This document shows positions 1 to 10,022 of a stretch of DNA of 17,500 nucleotides, in pieces (the stretch's first letter is position 1; the number at the start of each line of letters is the position of its first letter). The notes beneath the pieces were generated by a model. It had not been told where the DNA came from and searched no databases. It saw nothing but the letters and a program-made list of their open reading frames with translations. The position numbers were made by a program, and so were the translations under genes. Origin of the DNA: Halocaridina rubra (Eukaryota; Arthropoda; Malacostraca; Decapoda; Atyidae); NCBI GenBank assembly GCA_037179515.1, contig JAXCGZ010007586.1:75001-92500 (forward strand), written 5' to 3'.

Positions 1-58
1 AAAAAAAAAACACACACACACGCGCATCACACGATTCATCCCTTAAAAAAAAAAAAAG
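1..58. repeat. Poly-A / (CA)n / poly-A simple sequence
   Basis: An A-run passes into (CA)n and a short CGCGC stretch, and a second A-run ends near base 57. Simple sequence at the window edge, with no coding content. It lies just left of the inverted-repeat element that begins near base 79. Confidence 0.85.
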
Positions 59-78
59 TACGATATATGAATGTACCA

Positions 79-372
79 GGACAATTGCCCCTTGGAAAGT
101 TACCCATTAGGACAATTTTCCAAAGGACAGCTGCCCCTTGGAACAATTCCTCTTTCAGTATACAGCAATGAATACAATAGATTCCAGTTTTTATATTTCA
201 TACCTAATTTAATCCTAACAAAATCTTGTTTTCATTCTTTATTGCTTGATTGTATGATTTACTTCATTTTAATATTATCAAGGGACAAATTGTGCCTTTT
301 TGCATTAAGAATTAGATATTAATGCCCAAATGCAATTTTCCTTGGAGCAATTGTCCTGGGGGCAATAGTCCG
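79..372. mobile_element. Possible MITE with subterminal GGACAATTGCCCC repeats
   Basis: Both ends carry several copies of a short motif in opposite orientation. On the left are GGACAATTGCCCC (79), GGACAATTTTCC (110), GGACAGCTGCCCC (126) and GGAACAATTCC. On the right, read from the minus strand, are GGACTATTGCCCCC, GGACAATTGCTCC and GGAAAATTGC. The middle (about 160-320) is AT-rich and has no recognisable protein; the 83-codon open frame over it has no family resemblance. Clustered subterminal repeats in inverted orientation are typical of small non-autonomous DNA transposons. I cannot define a target-site duplication, so the boundaries are approximate and the superfamily unknown. Confidence 0.5.
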
Positions 373-723
<351 letters not shown>

Positions 724-774
724 AAACAGAATAGCTCAGAAATTATCAGCATGCAATGTGCTAAAGATAGAGAG

Positions 775-1538
<764 letters not shown>

Positions 1539-1719
1539 TATTTCATGAAGATATCTAAACAAATAACAAATTCTAGAAAAATGAAAATAAGAAGCCACTT
1601 GAACTGAAATGTATCACATTTATCGTGAATATGATTGCAGTTCTTGCAAAATGCACAAGAATAATCAAGGTTTCATACTTAATGCATGAAATCGCACTGT
1701 TTTACTTTTACTTTTATGA

Positions 1720-1944
<225 letters not shown>

Positions 1945-2003
1945 ATTGCAATACTAAACTCTACTACGTATCAAATGTGTTCAGGAGCATAATGTAAGAT
2001 TGT

Positions 2004-2035
2004 CGGTCCCCATTCGAATGGGGGTGGACACACAA
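2004..2035. repeat. Dispersed C4/G4 hairpin motif, copy 1
   Basis: The core CCCCATTCGAATGGGG is a near-perfect hairpin, followed by GTGGACACA. Related hairpins occur at 9774, 16808 and 17344. On the minus strand the shared order is TGTCCAC, CCCC, loop, GGGG, usually then ATTAA. It is probably the end of a dispersed element, since the 16808 copy sits at the tail of a tRNA-headed repeat. Confidence 0.55.
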
Positions 2036-2142
2036 AAGTAGACAATTTGTCTGCATCGTTTCCTACATTCACGTGGAGTCTTTAAACGTGACCAGGCTCC
2101 TCAACTCATTTCTACTGGAGCCATTATCGTCCTCTAATATAT

Positions 2143-3125
2143 TCTACAGAAACTGAACTTAGGATTTAATGTGATTTAGATAAAGACAAATTTTTCGCAT
2201 TTATTTTTGGATTTATCAAAAGTCTTTGTTAATATCTAACTAATCGTGAGGAGTTACTCTGACGAAACAACCTTCTCTAATCCAAAATATGTATCGTTTG
2301 GTGTTCCACAGGAATTAATACTAGGGCCCGATTTCTTGAATAATGTAAGCCTAGGATACCATATGGTTAGTTAGCTATACACACATAATGGAGTTCATAA
2401 ACGCATCTGACGCGGTTCTGTGTATGGCTAGGAACCCGTACATAAACCTAGGATACCATATTGTTAGTTAGCTAGACACACACAAATGGATTTCATAAAC
2501 GCATCTGACGCGGTTTTGTATATGGCTAGGATCCCGTACAAATGGAGTTCATAAACGCATCTGACGCGGTTTTGTGTATGGCTAGGATTCCGTACGGGAT
2601 CCTAGTCATACACAGAACCGCGTCAGATGCGTTTATGAACTCCATTTGTACGGAATCCTAGCCATATACAAAACCGCGTCAGATGCGTTTATGAAATCCA
2701 TTTGTGTGTGTCTAGCTAACTAATAATATGGTATCCTAGGTTTACAATGTTTAAGAAATCGGCTCTAGGTCCACTTTTTTTTTGTTAATGCGATATTAAT
2801 TTCCCAGAGCTAACTTCAAGAGCGGAAGCTGCTTTGTTGAGTTAAAACTTATTAAAAAAAAAAGTTACTACTTAATGAAAATAAGAAAAATGCTGGGTTA
2901 ATTATTCAAGGTATCATGTAACATAATTTCAAGAAAAAAATAAAATTAATTTAGAATGCAATGTCAACCAAGCTAGCAAAATTATATAAAAATATCTAGG
3001 CATTTAATTTGATGGATAAATGATATATGATTCCCATATAGATGGAGTCTAAAAGAAGGTAACAGGCACTCCACTTAATTTACAATGAATGAAAGATAAT
3101 TTTGAGACAACTAAAAGAAAACCAA
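2143..3125 (+). pseudogene. Decayed LINE reverse transcriptase, split by fold-back element
   Basis: Fragments of a non-LTR reverse transcriptase can be read in order on the plus strand. They are STETEL (2143), LDLSKVFVNI (about 2206; motif A, catalytic Asp retained but the second conserved Asp changed), FGVPQ..ILGP (about 2297-2329, motif B), then after an insertion LGPL (2765), KYLGI-FDG (about 2991), DSHIDGV-KKVTGT and DNFETT (about 3097). These match, block by block, the minus-strand pseudogene at 10292-11871, so both are copies of one family of the CR1/Jockey-type group. Stops and frameshifts are numerous, motif C (ADD) is not recoverable, and the region between motifs A and B is shortened. 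It is long dead. Both ends are uncertain. Confidence 0.8.
2329..2764. mobile_element. Fold-back (hairpin) DNA element inserted in LINE motif B
   Basis: The element is almost entirely palindromic. The outer ends CGATTTCTTGAA and TTTAAGAAATCG are inverted repeats. The arms carry CCTAGGATACCATAT, GTTAGTTAGCTA, and five copies of TTCATAAACGCATCTGACGC (three forward, two reverse), with the dyad centre near GTAC at 2592-2595. The left arm has an extra unit (about 2350-2447 duplicates about 2448-2540), so the arms are unequal. Flanks CTAGGGCC (2321) and CTAGGTCC (2765) form an imperfect 8-bp direct repeat and are also the interrupted codons Leu-Gly-Pro of the host LINE. No transposase is encoded. 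Fold-back/MITE class is clear; the superfamily is not (an 8-bp duplication would fit hAT). Confidence 0.85.
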
Positions 3126-3614
3126 ATGTTTGCTTTATAATATCTATAGGACGAATTTGCCGAAAATAGTTTAAATAGCTAATAATAACTAAAAGTCATT
3201 AAAAAAAATCTAGACTTAATGATAAGAAATCAAGTAGCATTCTTTGAAATTAAGCGACATTCTGTAGGTATAGAATTGTGATATGCTAACCAAACCTCTT
3301 AATCAGTGAAAACCTTTGGCTCCGGCTATAACCCCAAACTTCGGAAATTTCAGTAAATTCAAAGTCAGGAACTGAAGAACAGACGAAAACCTCAAAGTTT
3401 CTGCTCATTTTCATTCATTCCTACAGCTCGATCGTCTCTCCACACCCGACAAATGACTACAATTCTGCAAAAAGAAGAAGAAAAATGGTCTGGGAAGGTT
3501 TGAAGAGGTAACTGCGTGCTTCGAAGAACCGTGCCCGGGCTAAAACCGTCACGAGATGTAAGAATCAATCAACTGTATTCGCTCCACCCAAATGATACCC
3601 TGTCTGTGGGTACC

Positions 3615-3616
<2 letters not shown>
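3126..3616. other. No gene seen; possible LINE remnant then unique DNA
   Basis: The first 200 bp may continue the decayed LINE, but I cannot align it. The rest, including a small GAAGAAG run near 3472, is unassigned. Short open frames across 3516-3927 owe much of their length to the (GA)n tract and have no family resemblance. Confidence 0.4.

Positions 3617-3674
<58 letters not shown>
3617..3674. repeat. (GA)n microsatellite
   Basis: About 58 bp of uninterrupted GA dinucleotides. Glu-Arg and Ser-Leu open frames over it are artefacts. Confidence 0.98.
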
Positions 3675-3677
<3 letters not shown>

Positions 3678-4048
3678 TTCACACAAGATGATAATTATTT
3701 CAGACAAATTCCTTTTTTGTCGAATTCCCACGTTTTGCCAGCCTTTACATTATCTTGACTATGTGCCAAATATTTCACATAAAGCAGATTCACATGAGAT
3801 GTTTTTCATTATGTTGTATGTAACGATGGAAATATATGCCTTTCAAACAGGTATTTTACCCTCGGAAATAAATATATTTGCGAATAAGGAGGGAATTAAA
3901 TACATCGGTCTAAACATTTTGCAATGATCTCGATACAAGCCTCACCACGTACTTTGTGAAGATATTAATAATAATTTATACGCATATTCTTTATTTAACA
4001 GACTTTCTGACATACAACTAAAATAAAATAACTGTAAATATAGTAATA
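3675..4048. other. AT-rich DNA, nothing recognised
   Basis: No open frame, RNA fold or transposon motif that I can support. Composition is AT-rich like the rest of the intergenic DNA here. Confidence 0.4.
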
Positions 4049-4103
4049 ATAATAAGTAAATAAATAAACAAATAAATAAAGAAAGAAAGAAAGAAAGAAA
4101 GAG
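4049..4103. repeat. (TAAA)n-(GAAA)n microsatellite
   Basis: TAAA repeats with a C interruption pass directly into about five GAAA repeats, consistent with a T-to-G change spreading by replication slippage. Confidence 0.9.
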
Positions 4104-5033
4104 AAGTTTAAATAATGTCTAGTCTAAAATCGCATTACTAGTAATCGTTTAAAAATTTTGCCAATTAAGTAAGCCTACATACATACAAACCAAGAAAATT
4201 AAAATCTTAGCATGAATTAAGTAAACAAATTAAAAAAAAAAATTTTTGAACCATTTGTGAAGTCACACTTTGACTTCGAGGATAAAAAGAATCTCTCACT
4301 TCACATTACCCAATAAGAAAAGAGATATACACAAGGACGCTTAAATCAAAAGAAGCAAAATAGAGAAGGGTCCTCCTACGTACCACAAAACAATGCATTA
4401 CCATGATGTTTTCCAACTTGTGAGGAAAGGAAGAAAAGAAGGGAAAAAAAACTTGTTTACATGAATCTTCTTCTTGCGTTCCATTGCAAAACCCCGAAGA
4501 CGTGTCCTTGCCATAGGGATCTGTCATTTTATTATAGTATTTTTTTTTTTCTGAAATTAAAATAATAGGACTTTCTTGGGATAGAGCTTAGGGCTTCTTA
4601 TTTGATTTTTATGATGATTTTTGTACGGATATTTTTAACTTTTCTATAGGCTGTAGTGAGTTAACCAAGCGAATCTAACTAAACCTAGCTGTCAGACACT
4701 AGCAGGGGGGTCTAGTTTCTCATATAAGATTAAGTTAATAATTAGTGCTTATAAATAACTTTGGCTAATTAGATTTAGTATTAACTGGATGTCACTTTTT
4801 CGAAATCACTTCGTATTGCTGATTAGCAAAGGAAGGAAATCCATTGTTTCTATTATGACTAGTTCATATCTTAACTAGATCTTTATTAGTCTCACTGCAA
4901 GCGTTGACACTAGTAGAACTTTCATAAATATCAGAACTAACAAACAGAATTACCCACAAGTAATTAAGAATCACGTTTGACAATCTATATATAAATACGT
5001 GATTACAATGACCACAGTTTCGTTGTCTTTTTA
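4104..5033. other. AT-rich intergenic DNA, nothing recognised
   Basis: About 930 bp of AT-rich sequence with short homopolymers. The 73-codon minus-strand open frame at 4306-4527 has no recognisable domain and no splice or start context, so I do not call it a gene. Confidence 0.4.
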
Positions 5034-5034
5034 A

Positions 5035-5121
<87 letters not shown>
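5034..5121. repeat. (AAT)n microsatellite
   Basis: About 85 bp of pure AAT trinucleotides. A roughly 20-nt poly-T tract follows at 5149-5168. Confidence 0.98.
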
Positions 5122-5168
5122 TTTGCAAAGGCATGCAGCATAACCGTTTTTTTTTTTTTTTTTTTTTT

Positions 5169-5705
5169 ACCCGCGCAATCAACTTGTTTACTTCACTTCA
5201 GCTAAACTAATTCATCATCATTTAAGTAAACTTTATCAGGGTGTATTATAATACTGCATAGATATAACTGATAAAACAGTAGAGCCTTATCCGAATTGCA
5301 GACCAAGTCATAAAAACAATATTTAAAGTGTTTTTTTTTTATTTTGTGCAATAGCAAAATGTCCGATATTTACAGGATGCAACTTCTTTTTTGTTTACTT
5401 TGTTCTTTAGGCTAAAATTCAACAGTTACATCCAAATTTACAAAAAAATAAAAAATAAAAAATGTTATTCAAAACTCTCATTTCTAAATTTTCATTAGTT
5501 TATAATCTACCTTACTTTATAATTTGATCATATTATCAAAGTTTAAAGGTTTGCGAAGCTCTAAACTAATCAAATATGCTTAGCCAATATAAAAATAAAT
5601 TTACCCATTAATACCATTATTACCTCTTCAAACAACCACCGATTGTAAATTTTCACAATTTGCACGATCCTGGTGAAGTATAAATATAACTCGGTTCGAA
5701 AATAC
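5169..5705. other. AT-rich intergenic DNA, nothing recognised
   Basis: No coding, RNA or mobile-element signal that I can support. It leads into the duplicated block upstream of the 37-bp minisatellite. Confidence 0.4.
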
Positions 5706-5726
5706 AGCTACAGCTACTATCTATAA

Positions 5727-5910
5727 ACTTATTTGTACTTTTGGTGGAGTCCGCTAATTTCACCTTCGTCCTCGTTCACTATGTCGGGGTTTAAATGATA
5801 GTCTGTAAGAGGTCCTTAACGTTTCGGAGCATGATATATGGCTACAGGTTCTGTATGTAAAGTTATTTGTAGCTTTGGAGTTGGCTAATTTCACCTTCGT
5901 CCTCGTTCAC
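5727..5910. repeat. 131-bp-spaced duplication with 27-bp exact core
   Basis: A 27-bp block beginning GCTAATTTCACC and ending CTCGTTCAC is identical at 5753-5779 and 5884-5910. A similar TTATTTGTA..TTTGG block precedes each copy (about 5730 and 5863). The second copy runs directly into the first unit of the minisatellite, so the duplication and the array may share an origin. Confidence 0.85.
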
Positions 5911-5920
5911 TTCGAGGGGA

Positions 5921-6515
5921 TTTACAGGAGAGACTGTGTGAGTTACACCATGATAGTGTTTACAGGAGAGGCTGTATGAGTTCTCCATGGCTGGGTTTAT
6001 AGGAGAGACCAGATGATTTCACTACGACAGGGTTTACAGGCATGAGTTCACTACGACAGGGTTTACAGGAGAGACTACATGCGAACATTACGACGGGTTT
6101 AACAGGCGAGACTGTATGACTTCACTATGGCTGGGTTTACAGGAGATAATGTCTTGATTTTACTATGACAAGGTGTACAGGAGAGACAGCATGACTTCAC
6201 AAGAGCTGGGTTTACAGGAGAGACGGTATGACTTCACAGAGGCTGGGTTTACAGGAGAGACTGTATGAGCTCAACATGGCTGGGTTTACAGGAGAGAATG
6301 TCTTGAGTTTACTCTGACAGGGTTTACAGGAGAGACAGTATGACTTCACAGAAGCTGGGTTTACAGGAGAGACAGTATGACTTCACAGAAGCTGGGTTTA
6401 CAGGAGAGACAGTATGACCTCACAGAAGCTGGCTTTACAGGAGAGACAGTATTACCCCACAGAGGCCGAGTTTACAGGAAAGACTGTATGAGCTCAATAT
6501 GGCTGGGGTTACATG
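5921..6515. repeat. 37-bp minisatellite, about 16 units
   Basis: Units begin TTTACAGGAGAGAC and usually end in CTGGG or ACAGGG. Most are 36-38 bp, and unit 4 is about 29 bp through an internal deletion. There are three variants: A (GTATGACTTCACAGAAGCTGGG-type, three to four adjacent near-identical copies at about 6327-6470), B (GTATGAGCTCAACATGG) and C (GTCTTGAGTTTACT). The order B-C-A-A repeats, which indicates block duplication. The period is not a multiple of three and every frame contains stops, so it is non-coding. Confidence 0.95.
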
Positions 6516-6520
6516 AGACT

Positions 6521-6940
6521 CGAGTTCCGTAACGCTTGGGATCACCGAGTGTTCTTCCAAGCATTGTGTTAACCCACCAAGGGAAGACGAATCTATTTTC
6601 CCTATTCAGGTAATTAGCCGTTTCGGATACCTGCTCAAGCAGAGTTCCTGTATCCTATATGGCGGCTTTCGATGCTATGAAAGTAGTTATGGAAATATAA
6701 CTGTGAATAATAGGTACGTTATGGAAGACTGTAACTTCGGCACAGTAAATTAAAAAAACTAAAATCTTTACTATTATTAATAATGACGATAATAATGACA
6801 ATGAACAAAGATAGTCATTAGGTATCGAGATTAATAGTTTTAAAGAAAGTGTTTCCATTCATAAATGCGAAATATAGTTATCAATTGGAACTTTATACGC
6901 ATAGCGATGGTCTTTTTATGTCATAATAAAGCAATAAATG

Positions 6941-6943
<3 letters not shown>
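6521..6943. other. Intergenic DNA, nothing recognised
   Basis: Sequence between the minisatellite and a (GA)n tract. The minus-strand 67-codon frame at 6655-6858 is hydrophobic but has no family resemblance and no splice context, so it is not called. Confidence 0.4.

Positions 6944-7010
<67 letters not shown>
6944..7010. repeat. (GA)n microsatellite
   Basis: About 66 bp of uninterrupted GA dinucleotides. Confidence 0.98.
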
Positions 7011-7013
<3 letters not shown>

Positions 7014-7143
7014 GGGATTAGGAGGAAGGAGGGAGCGAAATGGCTGGTTGAGGGTTTATTTGAATCTTATCCCAACTTTTTTCAGTAAACCATACTTCTA
7101 AACCACCCCTTAGTGACTACACCTCATGCTAGTAGCTTTCTGC

Positions 7144-7411
7144 TGTAGTAGTAGTAGTAGTAGCAGCAGTAGTAGTGAAATATGAAGACATTTTGAGAGG
7201 ATGCAGGATGTCTTTGTAATAGTAGTAGTAGTTGTTGTTGTGAAATATGAAGACAATAAGATGAGAGGATGAAGGGTGTACTTGTAGTAGTAGTAGTAGT
7301 AGTAGTAGTAGTTGATAAGGAAGACTAAAAGACGAGAGGATGAAGGGTGACTGTAGTAGTAGTAGTAATGAATAAAGAAGACAAATTGACAAAAGGCTGA
7401 AGGGTGACTTA
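7144..7411. repeat. Compound repeat: (TAG)n nested in 60-70-bp minisatellite
   Basis: Four successive units each consist of a (GTA)n/(TAG)n run followed by a related non-repetitive segment containing GAAATATGAAGAC or AAGAAGAC, then GAGAGGATGAAGGGTG. Units start near 7144, 7217, 7284 and 7352. Both the trinucleotide count and the linker vary between units. Tyr/Ser/Leu-rich minus-strand open frames across this region are artefacts. Confidence 0.9.
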
Positions 7412-7668
7412 GTAAATTGAGAAAGGGCCCGCATACACCCTTAGCCACTGCGAACCCTTGTTCAATTCTGTCGTTTAAGGATCTCATTCTTTTGCAATTT
7501 CGCCTCGTAATACGCGCTACGGCTGAGAGGCAAAACCTTCTGCCATTCCCTTATGCATACGGTCAACACCCTCACTTGTTTTTAAGTTTCAGGGTGTTTT
7601 ATTATTACATATATTAATTAACTCTTCCATTGCATCTGTGTTAAGAGTATATTTTGATATGTGTGGCC
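7412..7668. other. Spacer, nothing recognised
   Basis: No gene, RNA or transposon signal I can support between the compound repeat and the (TTC)n array. Confidence 0.4.
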
Positions 7669-7747
7669 AATTTCTTCTTCTTCTTCTTCTTCTTCTTCTT
7701 CTTCTTCTTCTTCTTCTTCTTCTTCTTCTTCTTCTTCTTCTTCTTCT
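7669..7747. repeat. (TTC)n microsatellite
   Basis: About 78 bp of pure TTC (GAA on the minus strand). Long GAA/TTC tracts can form triplexes. The poly-Phe open frame is an artefact. Confidence 0.98.
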
Positions 7748-9328
<1,581 letters not shown>

Positions 9329-9411
9329 TGTCAACATATATATGAGATAGCACCCGTCAAAAAATTTACATTTAAATTAAAATATCTTTTCTAAGGTACC
9401 TAGATAAAAGG

Positions 9412-9412
9412 A

Positions 9413-9489
<77 letters not shown>

Positions 9490-9503
9490 GCGCGCGCGCG
9501 CGC
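9412..9503. repeat. (CT)n-(CG)n compound microsatellite
   Basis: CT repeats with two CTTT interruptions run to about 9486 and pass directly into roughly eight CG dinucleotides (9487-9503). Alternating CG is the classic Z-DNA-forming sequence, and such a run is unusual in this AT-rich, CpG-poor context. Confidence 0.97.
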
Positions 9504-9515
9504 TGGAAAATGTAA

Positions 9516-9648
9516 GCATTCATCATGAGTGTTAGAGAGAGACAGCTGGAGGAGGAGCAAGTGATGGACCGGAACCAGTGGAGACGACTAGTGAAGAGAT
9601 GCGACCCCATATGAAAATGGGAACGCAAATAGAGGAAGAAGAAGAAGT
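9516..9648 (+). pseudogene. LINE ORF 3'-terminal remnant with (GAA)n tail
   Basis: The plus-strand frame reads RQLEEEQVMDRNQWRRLV then KRCDPI, with a stop at 9612-9614, followed by about 20 nt and a short (GAA)n tail (about 9635-9646). The pattern 'D-R-x-x-W-R-R-L-V-(K/R)-x-x-D-P' just before the stop, then a short trinucleotide tail, is commonly seen at the C-terminus of RTE-like LINE proteins in invertebrates (established pattern; assignment here is inference). Only about 30 codons survive, truncated at or near the (CG)n tract. Confidence 0.5.
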
Positions 9649-9773
9649 TACAATGCCATATATTGTAAGTAAATCATTGAGATTCATAATATTAATTGAA
9701 GAAAATATTTAGCAACAGCACTTTCAATGAGATTGTTGTTGTTGTTGATGTTATTCGCCGTTTAATGTCACTG

Positions 9774-9800
9774 TTAATCCCCATTTCAATGGGGGTATTC
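9774..9800. repeat. Dispersed C4/G4 hairpin motif, copy 2
   Basis: TTAATCCCCATTTCAATGGG followed by GG forms a C4/G4 stem with an AT loop. It matches the motif at 2004, 16808 and 17344, including the TTAAT preceding the C-run, which also occurs in the last two copies. Confidence 0.55.
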
Positions 9801-9919
9801 AATCGACTTCCCCATTATAATATGAAACGCAATGGTATCTTACCATGAGAGCCTGTTACCATGGGGGCAAGAGTAGAATCATGAGTGTGACCTTGGTAAC
9901 CATTATCCTACTCATCCGG

Positions 9920-9922
<3 letters not shown>

Positions 9923-10000
<78 letters not shown>

Positions 10001-10022
10001 AATCAAATCAAATTAAATCAAA
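9923..10022. repeat. (GA)n plus (TCAAA)n LINE tail
   Basis: GA repeats (9923-9997) directly abut four imperfect TCAAA units (9998-10022). On the minus strand the pentamer is GATTT-type and forms the 3' tail of the LINE pseudogene to the right. The junction between element tail and microsatellite is abrupt. Confidence 0.95.

Noticed and set aside
3516..3927. Open frames with Glu-Arg or Ser-Leu runs (also at 6865-7101, 9372-9628, 9845-10075)
   Set aside because: Their length comes from (GA)n/(CT)n tracts. Remaining residues show no domain and no exon signals were found.
4306..4527. Minus-strand 73-codon frame, and those at 6655-6858 and 15412-15624
   Set aside because: No domain, no codon or splice support, and AT-rich low-complexity composition. 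Indistinguishable from chance.
5921..6515. Repeats of about 37 bp considered as a CRISPR array (also the 35-bp array at 15850)
   Set aside because: The units are directly adjacent with no unique spacers, and the window is clearly eukaryotic.
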